NCBI GenBank assembly: GCA_964407285.1
Contig: CAYOVG010000022.1
Coordinates: forward strand, 1 to 36,431
Length of the DNA stretch: 36,431 bases
Source of the DNA: CAYOVG01 sp964407285
GTDB lineage: Bacteria > Desulfobacterota > Syntrophobacteria > Syntrophobacterales > Syntrophobacteraceae
Direction of reading: 5' to 3'
The position numbers were made by a program, and so were the translations under genes. Each line of letters starts with the position of its first letter. Within the stretch, counting starts at the first letter, position 1. The notes under the pieces were generated by a model. It was not told where the DNA came from, ran no database searches, and saw only the letters and a program-made list of their open reading frames with translations. Shown here in pieces: positions 24,708 to 33,200 of the stretch.

Positions 24708-26481
24708 TCCGTCCATACACTGCAGTCAACTTTGCGCCATTCTCGATCATCTGTCCGTTGGCGTGATTATCGTCTCCCGCGCCGGCAAGGTTTTGTATAT
24801 CAACAAATCCGCCCAACTGATCACAGGGCGTAAGGAAGACGACTTCATCGACAGCGACTGCCGGGAAGGACCGCTGAGAGAGCTGTGCGGAACCGGCTGT
24901 TTTCAGGAGTCCGGGAACTCCGGGGACGGTTCTCCCCTGCGCGGCGAATTTGACTCCGGCCCCTATTCGTTAGGGGAGTGGGTGGAGGGTGAAGTTTTGC
25001 CTGCAGCGGACGGGAAAGTCCTCCCGCGGCAACACGACAATCCCAATGTAAGTTCGATCGTATCCCCTTTGTATACATCCGACCACCGGATGATGGGATG
25101 CATCGTGCTGTTGCACGACAATTCCCCGATGAAGGAGCTTATCGACCGTATCCGGTATGAAGACCGGCGGCTGAAGATCATCCTGGATAACCTCGATATC
25201 GTGATTCTTACGGTCGACCGGGGGGGCCATGTGACATTTTTCAACCGTATGGCCGAGATGCTCACCGGTTATCGCCGTGAAGACATACTCGGCCGCCCCT
25301 ATTCCATGCTTTTCAAAAAGGATTCATACAAGGACGCTCCGCTGCTCAAGAAGACGATTTCCGATGGAAAGCCCCGCACCGGCGAACAAGGAGACCTGGT
25401 TACGCATGAGGGACGCATCGTACCGGTCCGGGCTCATTTCATGGCGCTCAAACACGAAGACGGAAGGATTGTCGGAGGCCTGGTCACCATCCTGGACCTC
25501 TCCCTCATGTACCAGCTCAACAGCGCCATCAAAGAACGGTACACGTTCTACGACATCGTGGGCAAAGACCCCGCAATGCAGAAGATATTCGACATTCTTC
25601 CCGTGATTGCCGCGGGCAATACGACGGTGTTGATCGAGGGACCGACGGGAACGGGCAAGGACCTGCTCGCCGGGGTCATTCACCATGCCGGCAAACGCGC
25701 CGGCAAACCGATGGTTAAGGTCAATTGCGCGGCACTGCCGGAAAACCTGCTGGAATCCGAGATGTTCGGGTATGTCAAAGGCGCTTTTACCGGCGCCGAC
25801 AGGGACAAACCCGGCCGGTTCCAGGATGCGGACGGCGGGACGCTCTTCCTGGACGAAATAGGCGACCTTCCTCTTTCCCTGCAGGCAAAGCTCCTTCGGG
25901 TGCTCGAAGACAAGGAGTTCTACCCCCTGGGGAGCAGGAAGACCGTCAGAGTCGATGTGCGCATCATAGCGGCCACCAATCAGGAACTCGAAAAGCTCGT
26001 GAGCGAAAAGCGGTTCAGGAAAGACCTCTTCTACCGGCTCAACGTCATACGCATCGAACTGCCGGAACTGAGAGAACGAAGGGGTGACCTGCCCCTGCTC
26101 ATTTCCCATATCCTCGAGAGATACCGAATATCGGGCGTCACCAGGGCGGCGAGGATATCGGAAGATGCCCTGGAAGTGCTCTTGAGTTACGAATACCCGG
26201 GCAACATACGCGAACTGGAGAACATCCTCGAGCACGCGGTCACGATTTGTTCGGAAACGACTATCGAGCCGAAGCATCTCCCATCCTATCTTCTGAAGTA
26301 CGCGGCTCAGGAGCCCGTTATCAAGGCCGGCAAGAAAGCCGGCAGGCAGGAAGAAGACGAAAAAGAGCTGATTCTCGCAACGCTGAAAAAATTCCATTGG
26401 AACAGGGGCCTGGCCGCGGACGCGTTGAAGATGAACCGGTCGACCCTCTGGAGAAAAATGAAAAAATACGATTTGTTCTGA
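24700..26481 (+). CDS. Sigma-54-dependent activator: PAS-PAS-AAA+-Fis HTH
   Basis: The 593-residue enhancer-binding protein has PAS1 (about 10-135), PAS2 (about 155-270), an AAA+ domain (about 285-520) and a Fis-type HTH (about 548-590). The AAA+ domain shows Walker A GPTGTGKD, the sigma-54 contact loop GAFTGAD, Walker B GGTLFLDEIG and the sensor region ATNQEL...FRKDLFYRLNV. The HTH reads FHWNRGLAADALKMNRSTLWRKMKKY. It has no receiver domain, so control by phosphorylation would be indirect; signal input may be PAS1, which has C54-x8-C63-x3-C67. The ATG at 24700 overlaps the kinase stop. Likely targets are the -24/-12 promoters at 15902 and perhaps 30217; this is inference from position and motif. 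Confidence 0.93.
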   Translation: MNDPSIHCSQLCAILDHLSVGVIIVSRAGKVLYINKSAQLITGRKEDDFIDSDCREGPLRELCGTGCFQESGNSGDGSPLRGEFDSGPYSLGEWVEGEVLPAADGKVLPRQHDNPNVSSIVSPLYTSDHRMMGCIVLLHDNSPMKELIDRIRYEDRRLKIILDNLDIVILTVDRGGHVTFFNRMAEMLTGYRREDILGRPYSMLFKKDSYKDAPLLKKTISDGKPRTGEQGDLVTHEGRIVPVRAHFMALKHEDGRIVGGLVTILDLSLMYQLNSAIKERYTFYDIVGKDPAMQKIFDILPVIAAGNTTVLIEGPTGTGKDLLAGVIHHAGKRAGKPMVKVNCAALPENLLESEMFGYVKGAFTGADRDKPGRFQDADGGTLFLDEIGDLPLSLQAKLLRVLEDKEFYPLGSRKTVRVDVRIIAATNQELEKLVSEKRFRKDLFYRLNVIRIELPELRERRGDLPLLISHILERYRISGVTRAARISEDALEVLLSYEYPGNIRELENILEHAVTICSETTIEPKHLPSYLLKYAAQEPVIKAGKKAGRQEEDEKELILATLKKFHWNRGLAADALKMNRSTLWRKMKKYDLF

Positions 26482-26659
26482 TCGTATGCAGCCTTCCGTT
26501 TCAGTGATTACTTTAGATGTGATTCCCTCTCGACGTAAGGACAGGAAAAGCTCGGCGGGGGCATGCCGCGTTCCGCATCGCCCCGTGCAATCCGCCTGTT
26601 CGAAACGCAGAGGGCGATATACTCCGCAAACGTCGATACTGAAAGGATGGTATTGAAAT

Positions 26660-26980
26660 ATGATGGATAAGGAAAACAGGAAGATCCTGGATTACGAGGA
26701 ACTCATTCAGATGGCGAAAGACAGCGGCATCACGGTTGTGGAGGCCGCCGGACAATTTGATGCGGACGGTTTGCGCTTTCAAAGAGACGGCAAAGAATAC
26801 ATTGCGATCGACCAGAGTCTTTCATTGAGCGGCAAGACGAGGGCGCTGGGATTCCTGCTCAACAAGCAACCGGGCAAGCCGGGATTGGGATCGCCCGGGT
26901 TTCAACAGGGGAGTTCTCCGCGGGAGGGCTCCAATCCCGTCTTTTTTCTACGGTGTCCGCCCACCGCGCCCTCCGTATGA
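26660..26980 (+). CDS. Small protein resembling the front half of an ImmA-like protein; no active site
   Basis: The 106-residue product starts YEELIQMAKDSGITVVE...GLRFQRDGKEYIAIDQSL, the look of the N-terminal half of phage-type ImmA/IrrE small proteins. Where those continue into an HExxH zinc site, this one reads ALGFLLNKQPGKPGL and then a Gly/Pro/Ser-rich tail with no such motif. I checked the other two frames after residue 70 and found no HExxH there, so a simple frameshift does not explain it. It could be a decayed gene, or a short family I do not recognise. A purine-rich AAGGATGG lies 10 bases before ATG 26660. The tail composition is unlike the head. Confidence 0.45.
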   Translation: MMDKENRKILDYEELIQMAKDSGITVVEAAGQFDADGLRFQRDGKEYIAIDQSLSLSGKTRALGFLLNKQPGKPGLGSPGFQQGSSPREGSNPVFFLRCPPTAPSV

Positions 26981-27092
26981 GTCTGACCGGACCGGCACGG
27001 AATCGGGAGCGCATCCGATGAATGATCGAGTCGGGCCTTGCGGCCGCTGAGGAGGCATGACAGCGCTCCATTTCCATAAGAAGAAACGAAAT

Positions 27093-27142
27093 CAGGCGTC
27101 CGGGCGCGGCGAATCATCGAATCTTCCGCGCCCGGACGCCTG
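27093..27142. repeat. Perfect 17-base inverted repeat
   Basis: Arms at 27093-27109 and 27126-27142 are perfect reverse complements of 17 bases, with a 16-base loop containing CGAATC twice. On the minus strand the arm is followed by ATTTCGTTTCTTCTT, which is T-rich; on the plus strand only TTCAAAC follows. It may be a terminator of leftward transcription, a general transcription block, or a dispersed hairpin repeat. Confidence 0.75.
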
Positions 27143-27206
27143 TTCAAACAAGGAGGATACAGCCCGCATCCCGCGGCGAAAAGCCGGGAAAACACCACCC
27201 CTCCCC

Positions 27207-27234
27207 TTGACATTCGCCCCGGAAGCCTTATTCA
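27207..27234 (+). promoter_or_regulatory. Possible sigma-70 promoter before the ThDP enzyme gene
   Basis: A consensus TTGACA (27207-27212) is followed after 16 bases by TATTCA (27229-27234). The leader to ATG 27523 would be about 280 bases and would include the small hairpin and the TGTGATT dyad. Confidence 0.4.
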
Positions 27235-27246
27235 AGAAGAGGCGCA

Positions 27247-27262
27247 CCTCCCTTTCGGGAGG
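27247..27262 (+). repeat. Short stem-loop CCTCCC-TTTC-GGGAGG
   Basis: A 6-base stem with a TTTC loop lies 13 bases after the possible -10 element. No T run follows. It may be a leader structure only. Confidence 0.35.
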
Positions 27263-27312
27263 CATACCCCGGAAACCGCCCCCCCAAGAACCCTGCAATT
27301 ATTGTTTTCATT

Positions 27313-27340
27313 TGTGATTAGTAATTTAAATAAAATCACA
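27313..27340. promoter_or_regulatory. Dyad TGTGATT-N14-AATCACA, candidate operator
   Basis: Perfect 7-base arms (27313-27319 and 27334-27340) flank an AT-rich 14-base centre. The TGTGA/TCACA ends recall CRP/FNR-family sites, but the spacing is wider than the usual N6, so a different regulator or looser dimer is implied. It lies about 190 bases before the ThDP enzyme gene. Confidence 0.4.
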
Positions 27341-27522
27341 TCGCCGTGCGTTTGTCAATGAAAAAGTTTTGAATTTATTGGAATATATGCGCATTCCCCG
27401 GGATGCGGGCATTCAAGGTGGACTATCTTTCAACTTTGTTGCATATTGGACGATCATAATTGCCGGATTCCGATAGACGCCCGGGAACCAAAAAACGGAA
27501 AGGAAGAAAGGACGACTTGCTC

Positions 27523-29241
27523 ATGGTAAAAAGGACCATTCATATTGAAAATACGGCCAGGGCATATCTTGAACTGCTGGGCGAGCGAGGTATCGACTAC
27601 TTCTTCGCCAACGCGGGAACGGATTTCGCTCCGCTGCTGGACGCTTTCGCTTTCCGTGGGGCCGGCTCCGGCAAGGTCCCGAAGCCCGTCACTGTTCCTC
27701 ATGAAAATGCGGCTGCCGCGATGGCCCACGGGTATTATGTCATGACCGGCAAACCGCAGGTGGTCATGGTTCATGTCAATGTGGGCACGGCCAACGTTCT
27801 GAATGGAATCATCAATGCGGCGCGAGACAATGTTCCCACGCTGTTCACCGCGGGACGCACGCCGGTCACGGAAGCGGGGCTTCACGGGTCGCGCGACCTG
27901 TACATTCACTGGTCGCAGGAATCGTTCGATCAGGCCGCCATGGTGCGCGAATACGTGAAGTGGGATTATGAGTTGCGCTGTTTCGATCAACTGGAGTCGG
28001 TCGTGGACCGCGCATTGGAAGTCGCCATGGCGGAACCCAAGGGTCCCGTGTACCTGACGCTTCCCCGCGAGGTGCTGGCCGAGCGGCGCGACAGCTTCAC
28101 CATATCGACGCCCGGCCGCAGTCCCGCCGGCCGCATCTACCCCGACCCGCGGACGGTCGAAGCCGCGGCGCGCATCCTGGCGTCCGCCCGGAACCCGCTC
28201 GTAATCACCTCCACCCTGGGCCGAAACCGTGAAGCCGTGGGGGAACTGGTCAAATTCGCCGAAGAGTTCGCCGTCCCGGTGGTGACCTTCAATCCCAGGT
28301 ATATGAGCTTCCCCACGAACCACCCGATGCATATGGGTTTCAATTCGAACCCTCTCGTCCGGTCGGCGGACGCCATTCTCGTGATCGACAGCGATGTGCC
28401 GTGGTATCCGGACGCGGCTGAACCCTCTGCCGGCTGCAAGGTGATTCACATGGGGACCGACCCCTTCCATACCCGTTATCCCATGCGAAACTTCCCGTGC
28501 GATGTCGCCGTGCATGCCGACCCGGTCGTGGCGATTCCTTTGCTGGCGGGTGAACTGGGCGAACGTCTCAACGGCTCTGACGGGGCGGTCCGGGAAAGAT
28601 TCAGACGCATCGGGAACGACCACGCCGAACAGCGCGCCTCGTGGCGGGAGGCCCTGGAGAAAGTGCGCGCCGATTCGCCCCTGGACCCCCTGTGGATATC
28701 CCATTGCATAAACGCTGTGAAAGACGATGAGACGATAGTCCTGAACGAATACGACCTGGCCTATCCGCAGGTGGAGTTCACCGTTCCGGGGACGTTCTTC
28801 GGGTCCACGGCGGCGGGAGGATTGGGCTGGGGGTTGGGGGCGGCGCTTGGAGTCAAACTGGCGGCGCCGGAGCGGACGGTGATCACGGCCGTCGGCGACG
28901 GAAGCTACATGTTCGGAAACCCCACGCCATGCCATTTCGTGTCGCGCGCCATGGACCTGCCGACACTCACCGTGATTTTCAACAACCGCATGTGGAATGC
29001 CGTGCGACTCGCGAATTTGAGGCTCTACCCGGATGGGTGGGCATCGCAGGCCGACCGCTTTCCCTTGAGCGAACTGGAGCCCTCCCCCGACTACGAAAAG
29101 GTAGTGACCGCCAGCGGCGGATACGGCGAAAAAGTGGAGGAGGCGCGGGACGTTCTTCCGGCCCTGGAACGAGCTCTGAAGGCCGTCCGTGAAGAAGGCC
29201 GCCAGGCCGTGCTGAACATGATCTGCAAAAAGCCGGAGTAG
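27523..29241 (+). CDS. Thiamine-diphosphate-dependent enzyme, acetolactate synthase-like
   Basis: The 572-residue protein has the three-domain layout of the pyruvate oxidase/acetolactate synthase family. The activating Glu61 sits in VPHENAAAAMAHGYYVMTG. A middle domain (about 195-340) follows, and the ThDP-binding stretch GDGSYMFGNPT...LTVIFNN carries the GDG...NN motif. Reactions in this family join or cleave 2-keto acids or aldehydes; the substrate here cannot be read from sequence. No small regulatory subunit gene (as for IlvH) is adjacent, which argues against branched-chain amino acid synthesis. ATG 27523 was preferred over upstream in-frame starts because the family begins near this point and AAAGGA lies 10 bases before. 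The GNAT gene follows after 53 bases and may be co-transcribed. Confidence 0.87.
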   Translation: MVKRTIHIENTARAYLELLGERGIDYFFANAGTDFAPLLDAFAFRGAGSGKVPKPVTVPHENAAAAMAHGYYVMTGKPQVVMVHVNVGTANVLNGIINAARDNVPTLFTAGRTPVTEAGLHGSRDLYIHWSQESFDQAAMVREYVKWDYELRCFDQLESVVDRALEVAMAEPKGPVYLTLPREVLAERRDSFTISTPGRSPAGRIYPDPRTVEAAARILASARNPLVITSTLGRNREAVGELVKFAEEFAVPVVTFNPRYMSFPTNHPMHMGFNSNPLVRSADAILVIDSDVPWYPDAAEPSAGCKVIHMGTDPFHTRYPMRNFPCDVAVHADPVVAIPLLAGELGERLNGSDGAVRERFRRIGNDHAEQRASWREALEKVRADSPLDPLWISHCINAVKDDETIVLNEYDLAYPQVEFTVPGTFFGSTAAGGLGWGLGAALGVKLAAPERTVITAVGDGSYMFGNPTPCHFVSRAMDLPTLTVIFNNRMWNAVRLANLRLYPDGWASQADRFPLSELEPSPDYEKVVTASGGYGEKVEEARDVLPALERALKAVREEGRQAVLNMICKKPE

Positions 29242-29294
29242 TAGTATCCCGCAAACGCCGCATACGGCATCTCATGGAAAGGAGAACGGTGGAT

Positions 29295-30149
29295 ATGGAG
29301 AAGGACCGCTACATCATGAGGCGAATGACCGCTGAAGAAGCACGGCTCGCTGTCGACTGGGCCGCGAAGGAAGGCTGGATTCCCGGACTCGATGACGCCT
29401 CCATTTTCCACGAGACCGACCCGGACGGCTTTTTCGTCGGGCTCCTGGACGGCGACCCGATTGCGTCGGTTTCGATGGTGTCATACGGCGGTTCCTTCGG
29501 ATTCGTGGGCCTCTACATCGTGCGACCGGAATTTCGCCGCCGCGGCTACGGCTTCAGACTCTGGAAGACGGCCGCCGAACATGTGAGCGGACTCAATGTC
29601 GGCCTGGATGCCGTTCTGGAACAGCAGAAGGTCTATGAAAGGTCGGGATACCGTTTCTGTTACCTCAACATGCGGTACAAGGGAACCGGAACGGGCTCCG
29701 GACGCAAAGGCCCCGGGGTCATCGAGCTTTCGCGAGTTCCCACGGCCGAAGTGCTTGCCTACGACGACCGTTTGTTTCCCGCTCCCCGGCACAACTTCGT
29801 CGAGCGTTGGATCGCCCAGCCGGGCAGCACCGCCCTGGGGACCTCGACCGACGGAAAGCTCTCGGGATATGCGGTCCTGCGCCCCTGCGGCAACAACTTT
29901 TTCAAGATAGGGCCGCTCTTCGCCGATGACCCGGCGCTTGCCGAACAGCTTTTCGACGCCATGATTTCTCACGCTCCAGAGGGTAGTTCCGTGTTTTTCG
30001 ATATTCCCGAACCGAACTCCGCGGCGTGCGACATTGTCCGGAAGAACAGGATGGAGAAGGTTTTCGAAACGGCTCGCATGTACACTCAGAGCCCGCCGGA
30101 TATTCCGATCGAGAAGGTATTCGGCGTCACGACCTTTGAATTGGGATAG
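29295..30149 (+). CDS. GNAT-family N-acetyltransferase with C-terminal extension
   Basis: The 284-residue protein has a GNAT domain in its first half. The acetyl-CoA loop is VRPEFRRRGYGFRLW (about 77-90), and YERSGYRFCY follows as the usual C-terminal piece. The second half (about 140-284) is a second, weaker acetyltransferase-like domain, as in YitH-type proteins, containing GYAVLRPCGNNFFKIGPLFADD. Substrate unknown. An in-frame ATG at 29274 exists, but ATG 29295 is better placed after AAGGAG (about 10 bases). It follows the ThDP enzyme closely, suggesting a shared pathway, for example acylation of that enzyme's amine-bearing product; this is speculation. Confidence 0.85.
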   Translation: MEKDRYIMRRMTAEEARLAVDWAAKEGWIPGLDDASIFHETDPDGFFVGLLDGDPIASVSMVSYGGSFGFVGLYIVRPEFRRRGYGFRLWKTAAEHVSGLNVGLDAVLEQQKVYERSGYRFCYLNMRYKGTGTGSGRKGPGVIELSRVPTAEVLAYDDRLFPAPRHNFVERWIAQPGSTALGTSTDGKLSGYAVLRPCGNNFFKIGPLFADDPALAEQLFDAMISHAPEGSSVFFDIPEPNSAACDIVRKNRMEKVFETARMYTQSPPDIPIEKVFGVTTFELG

Positions 30150-30216
30150 GCTCGGGGGCGATCATCGATCACGGGGGTGCATCTCTTCGGATATCTCAGA
30201 GCGGGGGCAGTCCTGG

Positions 30217-30232
30217 TGGCACGCTACATGCT
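30217..30232 (+). promoter_or_regulatory. Sigma-54 (-24/-12) promoter for the DUF748 gene
   Basis: TGGCACGCTACATGCT matches TGGCAC-R-N4-TTGCW except for one base. GG (30218-30219) and GC (30230-30231) are 10 bases apart. Transcription would start near 30243, only 40 bases before the preferred start codon at 30283. A tandem 7-base repeat CGATCAT/CGATCAC (30159-30172) lies upstream. No TGCAACA dyad is seen here, so a different activator may serve it. Confidence 0.68.
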
Positions 30233-30282
30233 AACTGCGATGAAGGGTTAAAATGCACTGCCAAAACGGGAGGTTGCCGCCG

Positions 30283-33200
30283 ATGCCGATACCGAAGAGT
30301 AAACCCCTGAGATACTTCGTTATTTCAACACTTACGACCGTTCTTGCTGCTGTAGCTTTGTTTGCGTCCTATTCCGTCCTGGGGTTCCTCATCCTGCCGA
30401 AAGTGGGCAAATCCTTGCTCATATCGAATCTCTCCGACACTCTGCACAGGAAGGTCGGCCTGGATGGAGTGATGCTGGATCCCTACAAGTTCACCGTCAC
30501 CCTGACGGGCCTGGATATCAGGGACCGTGATGAACAAAGGTCCTTTGCGTCCTTCAACAGGCTTTTTCTGGACCTGGACCCGGGAGCGCTGCTGAGAGGA
30601 ACGCTGGCGGTGAGAGATGTTCAGTTGGAAAAGCCGCTTATCAACATCGTCCGGAACAGCGAGTTCGAATACAACTTCCAGGACATACTGGACAGCATGA
30701 ACGCCGGCGAAAAGAAGGACGAGAAGAAGCGGTCGGGTTCCTTCAAGTTCTCCATAAACAATATCAAAATAAGCAACGGCGAGATTCACTTCGACGACGT
30801 TCCAGTCAACGAAAAGCATTCCGTTGAAGAGTTGACGCTCACCATTCCGTTTGTTTCCAACGCCGCATCCGCCGCCACGACATCGGTGCAGCCGGCGTTC
30901 TCGGCGCTGGTCAACAATACCTACCTCGAACTGACCGGCGCAACGATGCCGTTTTCCGATTCTCTTCAAACAGACCTGTCGGGAAGCATTATCGGCATCA
31001 ACGTCCCCCACTACATGGCGTACATTCCCGGGTTGCCCGAAATCGACGTGCTTTCGGGAACATTGGACGCCAGTCTGTGCGTTTCCTTCTCACAGGAAAG
31101 CGAGTCCGGCAGAAAGAACCTCGTTTTGGAAGGGGACCTGGCGTTGAAGAACGCCGAACTGCTCGACAGGCGCGGCGGCGACCTGCTGTCCGTCGAGGAG
31201 TTGAATGCGTCGAGTATCGTCTACGATGTTTCCTCCGATAAACTTTCCATAGAAAAGGTGGCCTGCTCTTCTCCACGGGTGAACGTGGTTCGCAACAAGA
31301 AGGGAGAGATGAATGTCGTCTCCGCGTTTGCCGTTCCCAACGGTGACGAGGAGGTTGATAGGGACGGAGAGGATAAGAGCGGCAGTGCAAAGGCCGGGGG
31401 AGACGACGGCGATGAGAAACGAAAGGCGGAGAAGCATGATCCCCATCGGGCCGGCTCCGATCAGGCGGACGCAGGCCGGGAGGCCCCCGGCGAGTTCAGC
31501 CTCACCATCGGCGACATCGTCATAGAAGAAGGAAGCGTGTCCTACACGGACCACACAACACACAAGCCGTTCAAAACCACCATCGAACCCGTCGATTTCG
31601 CTCTGCGCCGTTTCAGCACCGCCACGGGCAGCAAGTCCGGCTTTTCGGTCAGCCTCGAAACGGATGCGAAGGAAAGCCTGGAACTGAAGGGCGACGTGTC
31701 TTTCTCACCCTTTCACGCCGAAGGGGAACTGCAACTCGCGGGCGTCTCCCTTCCCAAGTACGCTCCATTTTACGATGATAAGCTCTCTTTCGAGATACCT
31801 GCCGGTGAACTGAAAGGCGGCGCCCGTTTCAAGTGTTCGACAATGAAGAACAAGGGGGGCGACGTGAGCGCTTCCGTATCCGGGCTGAACGCATCCATAG
31901 CCGGCCTGCGATTGAAGGAAAAAGACCGGGAGAAGGATTTTCTTTCCATCCGGGAAATCGGTATCGGCGAGACATCCCTGGACTTTGGGGGAAAGTCGCT
32001 CGTAGCGGGCAGGATCACGGTTTCGGGGGGAAACGTTTCCCTGAAGCGAGCGAAGAACGGAGTGGTCGGGTTGGATGCCGCGCTCGGGATGGACGATTCC
32101 CGGGAAGACAATGCGGCGGACGTGGAGGATGCGGCCGATGCGAACGATGCGGACGGCCTGAGCGGCCGGGCGGCGGTCGAGCGCAACGGGAAGAAGTCCT
32201 CGTCATGGCGGATCGCTTTGGGAAGCGTCGATGCATCCGGGTGCGCCGTCGAATTCCGGGACGAGGCGTTTCGAGACCCCGTGGTGCTCACGGCCAACAG
32301 CATCGATTTATCGATAGAGAATCTTTCGGCCTTCATGGACGGCAAGAGCGGCGCATCGCTATCCCTGCTTCTCAATGGAAAGGACAGCATCTCCCTCAAA
32401 GGGGAAGCGGGCGTCTCCCCCCTGTACGCGAATCTTCATGTGGACGGCAAAGTGGACCTCATGAGTTTTCGAAGCTACATTCCCGACACGATGAACATAG
32501 CCGTGGCTTCGGGCTGGGCCGGCGCATCGGGAAACCTGGTTCTCTCCGCTTCCGACGGGCAGGGTTTCACAGCCCGGTATGAGGGCTCCGCGACCCTTTC
32601 GGATTACAGGTTCGTCGCCGGCAAGGACGGTACACCCCTGCTGGCCGGCAAGTCTTTCGCGATCAACAGCCTGAGCGGCGGCTACAACCCCACGTATCTG
32701 AACGTAAGCGAAGCCGTGGCGGACTATTCCTACGCCAATCTGATCGTCCTCCCCGACGGTAAGCTCAATCTGCAGGCGTTGCTGGACGACGGAGGAGACC
32801 AGTCCCGGAATCGCAATCAACCGCCCGCGTCGCAGCAACCGGTCAGAGCAAGAGCGGGAGCGGAAAGCACGGCGGGGAAGCCGGCCGGACCGGCGGTTGA
32901 AGAGCAGTTCTTCAAGCAACTGAAGATCGACAAGGTCGTGGTTAAAAACGGAGTCATCCAGTTTACCGACAAGAGGGTGCATCCGGCCTTCTGGATGAGC
33001 CTGGACGGCATCAACGGCTCCATTACGGGATTCGTGCTGGGTGACGTAAAGCCTGCCGGCATTCAACTGACCGGAAAGCAGAATAACTACTCGCCGCTTC
33101 GCATCGAAGGAAAGATACTCCCATTCAGGAAGAACCTCCTGGTGGATGTGAGCGTCAAGTTTCAGGATTTCGACATGGTCCAGATCAATCCCTATTCGAA

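Larger units (their letters stand above)
26981..27522. other. Structured intergenic region before the ThDP enzyme gene
   Basis: About 540 bases without a credible gene. It holds a long GC-rich hairpin (27093-27142), a possible TTGACA promoter (27207-27234), a small hairpin (27247-27262), and an AT-rich part (27300-27400) with a TGTGATT dyad. I looked for thiamine riboswitch landmarks because the next gene uses ThDP, and saw none. Confidence 0.5.

Noticed and set aside
27143..27522. Thiamine (TPP) riboswitch before the ThDP enzyme
   Set aside because: The conserved CTGAGA and ACCTGATC-type elements are not present.
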